The notes: generated by a model not told the origin, from the sequence alone. A stretch of 64,000 nucleotides of DNA from Marinibacterium profundimaris (GCF_002210095.1 NZ_AQQR01000006.1:1-64000); one strand, 5' to 3'. Counted from the first letter of the stretch, positions 1-8,191 are shown. A program made the numbers and translations.

Positions 1-42
1 AAACTGACCAAGGCGGGTGTCTAGGAAACTAGGGGCACCTCA
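1..42. mobile_element. Probable terminal inverted repeat of an IS3-family insertion sequence (element lies to the left, outside the window)
   Basis: Read on the minus strand from position 42 towards 1, the sequence begins TGAGGTGCCCCTAGTTTCC and continues TAGACACC. The pattern TG...GCCCC...TTTCC.AGACA is the style of end found in IS3-family elements. The terminus would be at 42, where the plus strand ends in CA. No transposase is visible because the element body would lie left of base 1. The assignment rests only on resemblance of the end; a chance match is possible. Confidence 0.42.
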
Positions 43-90
43 GTCAGCCGGAAGCTGGAGCGAGCAAAGAAGCAGGAGAATATGGGTTGA

Positions 91-111
91 CTGTAAACGC
101 ATCTGTAAACG
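91..111. repeat. Two direct copies of CTGTAAACG beside the tRNA 3' end
   Basis: CTGTAAACG occurs at 91-99 and again at 103-111, 12 bp apart, in the 116 bp between the putative IS end and the 3' end of tRNA-Cys. Short direct repeats at about one helical turn are typical of protein-binding arms such as those of tyrosine integrases. No integrase gene is in view, so any role is speculation. Confidence 0.4.
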
Positions 112-158
112 GCAGAGCCGCTACATTGCAAGGAGTGACGCAAGTGCTTGAAGTTAAA

Positions 159-232
159 TGGAGGCGAGTACCGGAATCGAACCGGTGTACACGGATTTGC
201 AATCCGCTGCGTCACCACTCCGCCAACTCGCC
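159..232 (-). tRNA. tRNA-Cys (anticodon GCA)
   Basis: The minus strand folds as a 74-nt tRNA. The acceptor stem GGCGAGT pairs with ACTCGCC, followed by discriminator T and an encoded CCA (159-161). The anticodon loop is TTGCAAA with GCA in the middle, reading Cys codons. The T arm contains the usual TTCGATT. The gene stands alone, with transcription leading out of the window to the left. Confidence 0.95.
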
Positions 233-686
233 TAGCCGCTGTGGTTGTAGTCACTTAGAATAACCCGCAGGGCAGTGCAAGGGGCCTGCCACACGGACGG
301 CCGCAGTTTACCGTTTCGTGGGTGTCCCGTTCTCGCGCGTCTTGGCTGGCAACAGATCTGCGCGCCGCGGGCCCGGACGCGTCTGCGAACGTGCCGGGGG
401 GCAGGGCCGAACCATCGCTTCGGTCCGGCCGGTGACGCCAGCGATCAACTGGTCGCTGCAGCCCGCGAACAATAGTTCCATGGCCGCAATCAGGATCTTC
501 ATGTTTATCGGGCGCCTGGCCGTTTGCAGAACCGCCATGGAACGCCGCCATGCAGCTTGCTGTTGAACATGCGGAGCGGGCAGCAAGCAATCCGGTGGGC
601 CGCTTGCTCCGACTCAAGGTGAAGCGGTTGCCCGGCCGCGAGCCGTCCGACTTGACGTCGTTGTCATACGACAGGACGCCACCTGC
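233..686. other. Intergenic region, no gene supported
   Basis: About 450 bp between the tRNA and the end of the phosphoesterase gene. The open frames here have no family resemblance and overlap one another on both strands. The part next to 233 should hold the tRNA promoter. One leftward frame (308-502) starts with a lipobox-like LFAGC, but its remainder is arginine/proline-rich noise. Nothing else is seen. Confidence 0.6.
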
Positions 687-1511
687 CTAAGCGCGCCCGG
701 CCAAGTCGTTCGACAGTTGCTCCCAGCCGGCCGCGTTGCGGCGGAACCGGGCGCTGCGGACCATGTCGTATCCACTGTCATCGGCGCGATTGGCATATCG
801 GTCGACCTGGACCTGTCCGTCGCCGACCGTCAGAAGGTTGAAGTCGTTTTCCTCTCCGCGCAGCCGGCTCGACAAGACCGTACCGGCATGAACCTGAAGG
901 ACGGCCGGATCGTCGGGTCCCTTGCCGAAGACATCGACGCGCCAGCTGTGCAGGTGGCCCGACAACAGGATGTCCGTCCGGGCCTCGGCCAGGGCCGCGC
1001 GCGCCCTCTCCGCACCTAGGGTCAGCCGCTTCTCGTCCTCGGGGCGATGGTCCAGCGGGTGATGGGCGACAACGATCCGAAAATCCGTGTCCGGGCTGTC
1101 GGCGAACCCGTCCCGGACACACCTGAGCGAGGCGCTGCTGTACCGGCCCCTCTGCCAGCTGAAAGGGTTGGCCGAGTTCAGGCCGATGACCGACCAGCCC
1201 GGTTCATGGAATTCCGGAGCAAGATCCTCCGAGATCCATTTCCGATAGCGTCTCCACGGGAAGAACAGGCGTTCGATGGGCCGATGGAGCGGCGTGTCAT
1301 GATTGCCGGGCACGACGAGGCAGGGGGATTCGATCCGGTCTATCAATTCGCGGGCACGCATGAACTGCCAGTCGCGGGCGCGCTGGGTCAGATCGCCCGA
1401 GATCGCCACGAGGTCGGGCGCCAGGTCGTTGACCCGCGCGATCAGGGGATCGAGAAGTTCCGGCCGGACGCGGCCGAAGTGAAGGTCGGACAGATGCAAT
1501 AGTCGTTTCAA
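687..1511 (-). CDS. Calcineurin-like metallophosphoesterase
   Basis: A 274-residue metal-dependent phosphoesterase of the calcineurin-like (Icc/CpdA-type) superfamily. The metal ligands appear in the standard order: D-L-H at residues 9-11, G-D at 39-40, G-N-H-D at 69-72, H at 150 and the G-H-L-H motif at 185-188. No signal peptide is seen, so it should be cytoplasmic. The best start is a TTG at 1509-1511, only 4 bp after the stop of the upstream kinase gene, which places the first beta strand and DLH motif where the family has them. There is no ATG in the right place. Tight spacing indicates one transcript with the lipid-kinase gene. The substrate cannot be told; cyclic nucleotide, UDP-sugar lipid or phospholipid phosphodiesters are all handled by relatives. 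Confidence 0.85.
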   Translation of the reverse strand: MKRLLHLSDLHFGRVRPELLDPLIARVNDLAPDLVAISGDLTQRARDWQFMRARELIDRIESPCLVVPGNHDTPLHRPIERLFFPWRRYRKWISEDLAPEFHEPGWSVIGLNSANPFSWQRGRYSSASLRCVRDGFADSPDTDFRIVVAHHPLDHRPEDEKRLTLGAERARAALAEARTDILLSGHLHSWRVDVFGKGPDDPAVLQVHAGTVLSSRLRGEENDFNLLTVGDGQVQVDRYANRADDSGYDMVRSARFRRNAAGWEQLSNDLAGRA

Positions 1512-1515
1512 GAGA

Positions 1516-2469
1516 TCAGCGAACGGTTTCCGTGAATTTGTGGGGGACGAGGACTTCGAGGGGCGTATCGGCAAGCTGCAGGCGGAAGGGACCGTCCATG
1601 TGGGTCCGTTCCCCGTCACGGGCGACAAGAAGCCGCTTGCCGCGCCGCGCGCGCAGTTCGAAACTGTCGCTGCAGATGATGTCGAAGTCCCGTTTGCGGC
1701 TGGCCTGGCCGGTCAGGACGGCCAGGCTGGACCGGATCATGCCAAGTCTTCCGCAATCCGGCGCGATCATCAGGGCCAGTTTGCCGTCCTCGATGCAGTT
1801 GGCGCCCTCCATTCCCATTTCCCGCAGCTGGAAGGCATTGTTGAAGACGAAGATGAGCGGGGTGCGCAGGACGGTGCTTTGACCATCGTTGCTGATCTCG
1901 ATCTTCAGGGGACGCGGCCAGCGGAACAGCACCTTCAGGGCGGACCAGTAGGCTGCGGCCCGGCTGCGGCCCCAATAATCATAGATCTCTTCCCGAGAAC
2001 GCAGAATATGCGGGTAAAGACCGAAGTTCGCGTTGTTAAGGAAGACCCTGTCGTTGAGCGTGGCGATGCGCAGGGGGCGGGCATGGCCCTTTGCGATGAC
2101 CTCGACCGCACCGTCCAGCTCCTGCGGGATATCCAGCGACCGGGCGAAGTAGTTGAAGGTGCCGCGCGGCAGGATCCCAAGCCGGCATTTCGTGTCCTTG
2201 AGGGCCTCGGTCACGCCGCAGATCGTGCCGTCTCCGCCGGCCGCGACGATCGTGCCATAGCCTTTGTCCGCCACCTTCCTGACGGTCTCGGTCAGCGACA
2301 CGTCGGGGTTCAGCTCGACGATGTCGGGTGACAAACCGTGCCTGGCAAAGGCCGTCGACAGGTCCTCGGACGTGGCATCGGCCTCCTGCTTGCCCGAGCG
2401 CGGATTGTGCAGGACACAAATGCCGTCGCCCTGTGTCGTCTGCTCCGGCTCCTGAAACTGAGTGGACAT
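1516..2469 (-). CDS. Diacylglycerol kinase family lipid kinase
   Basis: A 317-residue protein with the DAGK catalytic domain near its N-terminus. The nucleotide-binding motif G-G-D-G-T is at about residues 78-82, preceded by N-P-R-S-G-K at 22-27 and followed by an I-L-P-R-G-T-F-N segment, as in YegS/DgkB-type enzymes. It should phosphorylate a lipid (diacylglycerol, ceramide or similar) with ATP at the inner membrane face. The ATG at 2467-2469 is preferred over two upstream starts because AGGA lies about 11 bp before it and the extra residues look non-native. It is followed within 4 bp by the phosphoesterase gene, so the pair probably act on related phospho-compounds. The lipid substrate is unknown. 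Confidence 0.85.
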   Translation of the reverse strand: MSTQFQEPEQTTQGDGICVLHNPRSGKQEADATSEDLSTAFARHGLSPDIVELNPDVSLTETVRKVADKGYGTIVAAGGDGTICGVTEALKDTKCRLGILPRGTFNYFARSLDIPQELDGAVEVIAKGHARPLRIATLNDRVFLNNANFGLYPHILRSREEIYDYWGRSRAAAYWSALKVLFRWPRPLKIEISNDGQSTVLRTPLIFVFNNAFQLREMGMEGANCIEDGKLALMIAPDCGRLGMIRSSLAVLTGQASRKRDFDIICSDSFELRARRGKRLLVARDGERTHMDGPFRLQLADTPLEVLVPHKFTETVR

Positions 2470-2764
2470 GTCGCCGCGCATCCTGTGCCTTTCGCTCTCG
2501 TGACCGCCAGGGCCGCTCCGGGTCGCGCACAATTGCCGAGCCGGGGGCGTGTCCCCGTGAGACCAAGCAGTTCACCGGTGCAAATGTTCCCGTCCGCGCG
2601 GCGGCCGCGCAAGTTTGGCGCCGGAATGCCGGTTTTCGCCGAGAGCTGACGCACCTGACCGCCCGTCGGCACAGGATCGTGCCGCGCATCATGCCGCAGC
2701 CGACGGCGGGTCCGCGGCATTCGGATCATCTGGTCGAGTCTGCGGGACTCCCTGGATCGCCTTC
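2470..2764. other. Intergenic region upstream of the lipid kinase
   Basis: About 295 bp between the kinase start and the hairpin after tonB. It should contain the promoter of the kinase-phosphoesterase pair; no convincing -35/-10 pair stands out. Frames here are antisense extensions of neighbouring genes and are not supported. Confidence 0.45.
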
Positions 2765-2793
2765 GCCCCCGCCGTCCCTGCGGAGGCGGGGGC
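2765..2793 (-). terminator. Hairpin after tonB, possible terminator
   Basis: GCCCCCGCC (2765-2773) is a perfect 9-bp inverted repeat of GGCGGGGGC (2785-2793) with an 11-nt loop, 18 bp beyond the tonB stop codon. There is no T run after it in the direction of tonB transcription, so it may slow polymerase or protect the 3' end rather than terminate alone. Confidence 0.5.
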
Positions 2794-2810
2794 CAAAAAG
2801 CCCGGGCCGG

Positions 2811-3977
2811 TCAGTTCTGGCCCGAGATCTTCACCGTGTAGCTTTGCGACTGGCCGTTGGGCGGCGCCGGGAACGGGGCGGCGCGTCGGATCTGCGTCAC
2901 CGCGATCTCGTCCAGCCGGGCCGAGCCGGAACTGCGCGCCACGCCGACACCGGTCAGTTGGCCGGTGGGGCCGATGGTCAGCGTCACGATCGTGGCGCCG
3001 CGGACGTTGACCTGGCCGCGTTTGGCCCGGGCGATCCGGCGGAAGACCTTGCCGCGATAGTTCGACATCGCCGCATTGCCGGCCTCGCTGCTGGACGAAT
3101 TCGACGTCGCCTGCCGCGCCGCCGTGGCAGAGGACGACCCGGTCGCCGCCCCGCGCGTGGCGTTCCGGTCGGAATTGCCCTGTGGCGCGGCCGTGGCGCG
3201 CTGCGGCGGTTCGCGCTCCGGCTTCGGGTCCGCCCGCCGCTGCGGCTGGGGCTCGGGTTCCGGCGGGCGAATGCTGTCGGGCCGGGTCGGCGGCTTGCGC
3301 GAGATCAGCGGCGCGGTGCTGTCGGGATCCTCGTTCTCCACCTGGGGCAGGGGGGGCTGCGCCGTGGGGGTAACGGGGGTGGTGACCGGCCTGGTCGGTT
3401 CCGTTTCGGTCGTCTCTTCGGTTTCGGGCGGCTCCTGCGGCGCCGGGGTCTGCGGGGTCATCGGGGTGACGGGCAGGGCGGTCTGGCGCGGGGTCTCCAC
3501 GGGCTCGGTCGGCGCGACCTCCTGCGGGGGCAGCACGGCCAGGCCGGTGGTCTGTGAGGGCGCCACGGGCTCGGACGGGGTGGTCTCTGCCGGGGCGGAG
3601 GGCTGCGCAGGCTCGGTCACCTGAGGCGCGGTTTCGACCGTCTCGGTGGGCGGCGTGGTCTCGGTGGGCGGCGTCTGCGTGGGCGTCGCGGGCTCGGGCG
3701 GGGTTTCGGCGGTTTCCGTCGGCGCGTCGGGCTCGGTGGGGTCCGCCGGGGCCTCGGGGGTCATCTCCTCGGCGGTCACCGGTTCGGCCCGGCCCGCGCT
3801 CATGTTCTCGAAGCTCGAGCCAAGCGCCGCGGCCGCCGCGCCAGCGCCGCCTTCGATCTGGACCTGATCCCGGGGCTCGTTGCGCACCAGCGCCGTGGCA
3901 TGTGCCGCCACCGCCAGCAGCAGCGCGATAGAACCGGCAAGGCGGGACCGGGGAATGCGTCGGGTCGACCGGGTCAT
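2811..3977 (-). CDS. tonB: TonB family energy transducer
   Basis: A 388-residue TonB-type protein. The N-terminus has a basic stretch and one membrane anchor (about residues 14-32, with a Ser and a His on the helix as in TonB). A very long Pro/Thr/Glu-rich periplasmic spacer follows (about 60-260). The C-terminal domain (about 300-388) carries the family-style Y-R-G-K-V and V-T-L-T-I motifs. It would transmit proton-motive energy from ExbB/ExbD to an outer-membrane receptor. Its start overlaps the exbD stop as ATGA, so it is the last gene of the exbB-exbD-exbD-tonB operon. That operon continues from the haem receptor gene, so haem uptake is the likely client. The spacer is low complexity and longer than in E. 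coli TonB. Confidence 0.88.
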   Translation of the reverse strand: MTRSTRRIPRSRLAGSIALLLAVAAHATALVRNEPRDQVQIEGGAGAAAAALGSSFENMSAGRAEPVTAEEMTPEAPADPTEPDAPTETAETPPEPATPTQTPPTETTPPTETVETAPQVTEPAQPSAPAETTPSEPVAPSQTTGLAVLPPQEVAPTEPVETPRQTALPVTPMTPQTPAPQEPPETEETTETEPTRPVTTPVTPTAQPPLPQVENEDPDSTAPLISRKPPTRPDSIRPPEPEPQPQRRADPKPEREPPQRATAAPQGNSDRNATRGAATGSSSATAARQATSNSSSSEAGNAAMSNYRGKVFRRIARAKRGQVNVRGATIVTLTIGPTGQLTGVGVARSSGSARLDEIAVTQIRRAAPFPAPPNGQSQSYTVKISGQN

Positions 3978-4363
3978 TGCAGCCCCCGTTCCGAGACGAG
4001 CAGGATCCGTTCGGCGCCATGGCTGCGCAACTCGTCCGATATCGCGATCAGGTCCTTCGCCGGCAGGTCGCGGTCCGGCACGATGCGCACGACGGACCGG
4101 TCGTCGTCCGGCAGCCGCTCCATGAAGGCCGAGGCCGAGGTCAGCTCCACACCGCGCAGCCACAGCTTGCCATCCTCGTGGATGACCAGCGTATCCGGCG
4201 GCGCGCGGCCGTCGAGATCCTGCGCCTTGATCAGCGACAGGTCGGGATCGAGCGGCGGCGCCAGCGTGCCGGCGATCATGAAGAAGACCAGCATCAGGAA
4301 GACCACGTTGATCAGCGCGATCGTAGGCTCCTTGGGGCGGGCAAGGTTCGGGGCAATCTTCAT
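3974..4363 (-). CDS. exbD: ExbD/TolR family biopolymer transport protein (second copy)
   Basis: A 129-residue ExbD-type protein: short cytoplasmic N-terminus, one transmembrane helix at about residues 15-35 and a periplasmic domain. The helix carries a polar Asn where ExbD proteins usually have the essential Asp (the I-A-L-I-N-V-V-F-L segment; its neighbour has L-I-D-V-I-F-L). This makes the second copy the odd one: without the proton-carrying Asp it may be a structural partner in an unequal ExbD pair. It overlaps both neighbours by 4 bp (ATGA), showing tight translational coupling. Confidence 0.85.
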   Translation of the reverse strand: MKIAPNLARPKEPTIALINVVFLMLVFFMIAGTLAPPLDPDLSLIKAQDLDGRAPPDTLVIHEDGKLWLRGVELTSASAFMERLPDDDRSVVRIVPDRDLPAKDLIAISDELRSHGAERILLVSERGLQ

Positions 4364-4743
4364 CTCAGTACCACGGGTGTCAGGCCCGGCAGGCCGCGTG
4401 CCAGGGTCAGCACGTCAACCAGCTCCTGCGAGCTGGTGGCCTGGGCAGGGCTGATAAGCAGCAGCCGGGGGTCGGCGCCCTCGGGCGCCTCCAGCCGGGC
4501 GCGGAGCTCGTCCAGCGCCACGGGCGTGCCGTTCAGCATCAGCCCCTCGGGCCGCAGGGTCAGGAACAGGCGCTCGGCCTCGGTGTCGGCGCTGGCGCCC
4601 TGTCCGGCCGCCATCAGCTCGATCTCGCCATACTTGGTGAAGGTCGAGGTCAGCATGAAGAACAGCAGCAACAGGAAGATGACGTCGATCAGCGACGTCA
4701 TCGACAGGCGCGAGCGCCGGCGCGTTGCGACCTCAAGAGCCAT
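4360..4743 (-). CDS. exbD: ExbD/TolR family biopolymer transport protein (first copy)
   Basis: A 127-residue ExbD with one membrane helix (about residues 17-37) that keeps the conserved Asp of the L-I-D-V-I-F-L-L motif, the residue linked to proton translocation in ExbD/TolR. The rest is the periplasmic ExbD domain. It starts inside the end of exbB (11-bp overlap) and its stop overlaps the next exbD start by 4 bp. Systems with two ExbD proteins are known in some bacteria; here the first copy looks like the catalytically competent one. Confidence 0.88.
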   Translation of the reverse strand: MALEVATRRRSRLSMTSLIDVIFLLLLFFMLTSTFTKYGEIELMAAGQGASADTEAERLFLTLRPEGLMLNGTPVALDELRARLEAPEGADPRLLLISPAQATSSQELVDVLTLARGLPGLTPVVLR

Positions 4744-5395
4744 GGGCGCGCAGGCGGGCGGTGCCTTCGGCCATGGCCGCCTCGGGGGCGAAGATGGTGC
4801 GCAGGGCGCGGTTGGCGAAGACGCGGTCGCGGCGCATCCGGGCCTCGAACCAGTTCAGCACCAGCGAGGTCGGCATCGCCACGGCAAGGCCCGCGGCGGT
4901 GGTCAGCAGCGCGACCCAGATGCCGCCCGCTAGAAGCGAGGGATCGACCGAGGTGCCGGCGTTCTGCAGCGCGCGGAAGGCGTCGATCATGCCCAGCACG
5001 GTGCCGAAAAGGCCCAGCAGCGGCGCCAGCTGCGACACGATATCCAGCGCCGACAGCCCGCGTTCGAGCCGGGCAAAGCGGTCCTCGGCCTCGGCATCGG
5101 CGCGTTCGGCGTGGAACGTGTCGGCCTCGCCGCAGGCGCGGGCGATCACCGGGGCCAGGTAGCTGCGGCTTTGTTCGATCAGCATCGCGGCACGCGCGCG
5201 GTCGCCCCGGTCCCAGGCGTCCACCGCCTGGTCGAGGATCTTGTGGCGCCCGACGCGCGCGGCGCCGAACTGCCAGATCTTGTAGAAAATCAGGCTGGCG
5301 GTGACGACCGAGGTCGCCAGCAGGATCACGACGACGGGCCCGCCAAGGTCATAGACCGATTGCAGGGCCTCTCCGATCTGGGTGACAGGGTTCAT
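4733..5395 (-). CDS. exbB: MotA/TolQ/ExbB proton channel family protein
   Basis: A 220-residue ExbB-type protein with three membrane segments: one near residues 17-37 and two in the C-terminal half (about 120-142 and 155-178). Between them is the long cytoplasmic loop. The family signature A-P-L-L-G-L-F-G-T-V-L-G-M is present in the second segment. It forms the pentameric proton channel that holds ExbD and powers TonB. Its start overlaps the preceding small gene by 4 bp (ATGA), placing it in the receptor-led operon. No missing residues were noticed. Confidence 0.92.
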   Translation of the reverse strand: MNPVTQIGEALQSVYDLGGPVVVILLATSVVTASLIFYKIWQFGAARVGRHKILDQAVDAWDRGDRARAAMLIEQSRSYLAPVIARACGEADTFHAERADAEAEDRFARLERGLSALDIVSQLAPLLGLFGTVLGMIDAFRALQNAGTSVDPSLLAGGIWVALLTTAAGLAVAMPTSLVLNWFEARMRRDRVFANRALRTIFAPEAAMAEGTARLRAHGS

Positions 5396-5853
5396 CCGAT
5401 CAGCTCCGTTCCGGTGCGCGTGGTCAGCTCCAGCCCGTCGATGCAGGCGCCGTCATCGGCGCCCGCGCAGGTTTCGGCCCCGTTGATCAGCACCCGGCTG
5501 ATATCGGCGCAGGCCAGCCCGTCGAACTGGAACTGGCGCACGCGGGGGCGGCCCGAGGGCAGCTCCTGGAAGTCGAGAAGGGTCATGAGCGCGACCTGTC
5601 CTTCGCGCCCGAACAGAACCATTTCATAGACCGCCTGGGAGATATCGCCCCCGGTGCCGTTCCGGACCAGGAAGCTCATCCGGCAGGCGCTGCCGACATC
5701 GTCGGCGGCGCTCAGCTCGATCGACAGGGCCGCGGGCTCCGCGTCGGAGACCGTTTCGGCCTCCGCAGACTGGCCCTGCGCGGCAAGCGGGAACAGGCCC
5801 GCCGCGCAAAGCGCGATCACCTGGCTGAAAGACGTGGCTGGCGTAAGTGTCAT
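5392..5853 (-). CDS. Conserved hypothetical exported protein in the haem/TonB operon
   Basis: A 153-residue protein of unknown function. The N-terminus has a hydrophobic stretch ending A-A-Q-G-Q, a probable signal peptide, so the mature protein should be periplasmic. The mature part has several Cys residues in positions that suggest two or more disulfides, and is rich in Asp/Glu and Ser. It lies 54 bp after the receptor gene and overlaps exbB by 4 bp, so it is co-translated with the energising complex. This suggests an accessory role in receptor assembly or TonB function; that is inference from position only. No known domain was recognised. Confidence 0.75.
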   Translation of the reverse strand: MTLTPATSFSQVIALCAAGLFPLAAQGQSAEAETVSDAEPAALSIELSAADDVGSACRMSFLVRNGTGGDISQAVYEMVLFGREGQVALMTLLDFQELPSGRPRVRQFQFDGLACADISRVLINGAETCAGADDGACIDGLELTTRTGTELIG

Positions 5854-5907
5854 GTCCGGGTCCTTGTTGAAGTGCTGTCCTGGTCGGAAAGGGGGGGATC
5901 GGCCCGC

Positions 5908-8043
5908 TCAGAATGTCTTGGCGAGCGAGACCTTGAAGTTGCGGCCCGGCGAGGGACGCGTGGAAAGGTAGGGGGTGAATTCCTTGTCGAAGATGTTCTC
6001 GACGCTCAGCCGGATTTCGGTGTCCTCCCAGATCCCGCCGGCCTGCGGCCGGTAGGTCGTCCGCAGGGCGTTGACGCCAAAGCCCGGGGTCCTGTCGCCG
6101 GTCGAGGTGGTCACGCCCTCGGACGCGGCCAGTTCCCAGCTGACATCCCAGGCCTGCCCGAAGCGCTTGCCCAGCGTGATCTCGGCGCTGTCGGCCGGGG
6201 CGTTGCGCCAGCGGCTGTCGACGCCGGTGACCGAGGTTTCGGTACCGTCCACCAGGTTGGCGTTGAAATCCACGTAAAGGCTGTTGTCATGCGCGTAGGA
6301 GGCTTCCATCTCGATGCCTTCCATCTCGATTTGGCCGACCGCGCTGTAAGAGGTCACATCCCAGATCTGCGTCTGGTAGATGTTCACCTTGGCCCGCACC
6401 GCGTCGCCTTCGGTGAACAGAGCGCTGCGTGCAAAGGATGCGCCGCCTTCCCAGGTGGTCGCCTTTTCGGGCTGGGTCATGAAGACCGGCGTGCCCAGGT
6501 CGTCGAGGATCGGCAGGCTTTCGGTATAGGCGAGCGAGCCGAAGACCGCGAAACCGCTGGCGAATTCATACCGCAGCGAGGCGCCGCCCATCAGCGCGTC
6601 GTTGTTGTAATCCTGCGGCAGGAAGGTGCCGGTGCCGTCCAGCTTCTGCGTCTCGTAGCGGACCGCCGGCGTGAAGGTCCACCCGCCCAGCTGCATGTCG
6701 TCCACGGCGAAGATCGCGAAACGGTCGTCGGTGCCTCCGGGTGCGGATTCGGCCTCCAGCCGGTCGCGGCGGATGAACTCGATCCCCGCGCGCAGGTCGT
6801 GGCTGACCGCGCCGGTGGCAAAGAACGCCTGGTTCTTCAGCGTCAGCTTGGTGGTCTCTTACCGCTGGTCGGCGTTGACCACGGCAAACCCGCTCTCTGG
6901 GAAGGGGAAGCCGCAGACGTAGGACGGGTAGGGCGGCACATCGCAGGACGAACTGCCCGGCACGTATTCCTGGTCGATCTCCTGGTCGGAATAGGTGAGG
7001 TTGGCGGTAAAGTTGATCAGGTCATTGCCGAGCGGGTTGAACTGATACTTCACCCCGACGACCCGCGTGTGGATGTCGCGGTCGACATTGCCGAACTGGT
7101 CGCCCGTGGTGCCGAAACTGTCATAGGGCACGTCGCGCTCGGCCGATGAGCTGTCGTTCAGCGACACGGTAACCGAGTGGGCGAGATCCTTGCCGAAGCT
7201 GTACTTGCCCTTGATCAGGTAGGACGGCAGCCGGAACGCCGAGTTGCCGATCGTGTTGCCGCCGCCGTCTTCCTGGTCACCCTGGTCGCGCAGGGTGTAG
7301 TTCAGCAGGAATTCGGCCTGTTCCGTCGGCTGCCAGGCCAGCGTCGACGAGGTCACGAATCCCTCGCCGTTGGACGAGCCTTCCAGCACCTGCCGGAACC
7401 GCAGCCCGATCTCGCCGCCGGTGTAATCCGAGGCGTCCTTCGTCTCCAGCTGCACCACGCCGCCGATCACGCCCGAGCCGTATTCGAACGATCCGATGGT
7501 GCCGCGGTTGACCGAGACTTCCTTGTAAAGCTGCGGATCGGTGAAGAGCTGGTTGCCGATGCGGTAGAGTTCCTCGGCGCCGGTGGTGGCGCCGTCGACC
7601 AGGATCAGGACCTTCTGGTCGGTGCCGTAGGTCGAATTCGACCCGAAGCCGCGGATGTTGATGCCGGACCCCTGCGGGGTCGAGCCGTTCACCAGCGTCA
7701 CGCCGGGCACCGAATCGATCAGCTCGGCCACCGTGCCGGCCTGCCGGTCGTTGATCTCGTCCTGGTCGATGATGGTCTGCGCCTCGGCGGTCTGGGTCTG
7801 TACCTCACGCTTCGAGGTCCCCAACGCGATCTCTCCGAGATAGCTGTCGCCCAGCGTGGCGTCGGGCAGGTCGGTCTGGGCCAGCCCATCTTCGGCGGGC
7901 AGGATGTCCTCTACATCGGTCTCTTCACCGGTGCTGACAAAGACGTCCTCCGCCTCCTGTGCCGTCATCGGCCCGGCCGCGAGAGACAGCGCCATGACAG
8001 AGGCTGTCCCCGCAAGGATAGATCGGATCTTGGGTCCGCGCAT
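5908..8043 (-). pseudogene. hmuR: TonB-dependent haem receptor interrupted by an in-frame stop codon
   Basis: The frame encodes 711 codons of a haem/haemoglobin-type outer-membrane receptor: signal peptide, then the plug domain (about residues 75-200, with motifs such as V-P-G-V and I-N-I-R-G-F-G), then the beta barrel ending in Phe (K-T-F), as outer-membrane proteins do. Codon 395 is TAA (6859-6861), in the same frame on both sides, so this is a substitution and not a frameshift. Sequence before and after reads normally (A-D-Q-R-stop-E-T-T-K-L), and a Tyr codon TAC or TAT would need one change. The gene heads the operon with exbB-exbD-tonB and is divergent from hmuS. A sequencing error is the main alternative. 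Confidence 0.85.
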
Positions 8044-8145
8044 GAGTGTTCCTTCGTGTCACAAAGTCTAGACCGGAAGGCTTGCGCGAGGTGGCTGGCA
8101 CGGGTCGGTTTATCAAAATAGGCCGGGTCCCGGCCGGCTTATGAC

Positions 8146-8191
8146 TTGAGGTCTCTAATTTAGGCGACTAAAACAGTCAACAAACAAGTTG
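8146..8191. promoter_or_regulatory. Divergent hmuR/hmuS promoter region with a TTTAG-N4-CTAAA palindrome
   Basis: For hmuS, TTGAGG (8146-8151) and TAAAAC (8169-8174) are 17 bp apart. For hmuR, minus-strand TTGACT (8175-8180) and TAGAGA (8152-8157) are also 17 bp apart. The perfect palindrome TTTAG-gcga-CTAAA (8159-8172) sits across both. A second inverted repeat, CAAC-N6-GTTG, spans 8178-8191. The arrangement suits one iron- or haem-responsive repressor acting on both operons. The half-sites resemble the Irr box (ICE) arms but the spacing is 3 bp shorter. Confidence 0.5.

Noticed and set aside
308-502. Leftward frame starting M-K-I-L-I-A-A-M-E-L-L-F-A-G-C, a lipobox-like small protein
   Set aside because: The sequence after the lipobox is Arg/Pro-rich with no family resemblance and overlaps other open frames; no RBS was seen.
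6858-6862. Frameshift in the haem receptor gene
   Set aside because: Both halves are in the same frame (start 8043 and the downstream part differ by multiples of three); the lesion is a stop codon.
8159-8172. TTTAG-N4-CTAAA as a canonical Irr/ICE box
   Set aside because: The known consensus has a 7-bp gap between these arms; only a possible variant is claimed.
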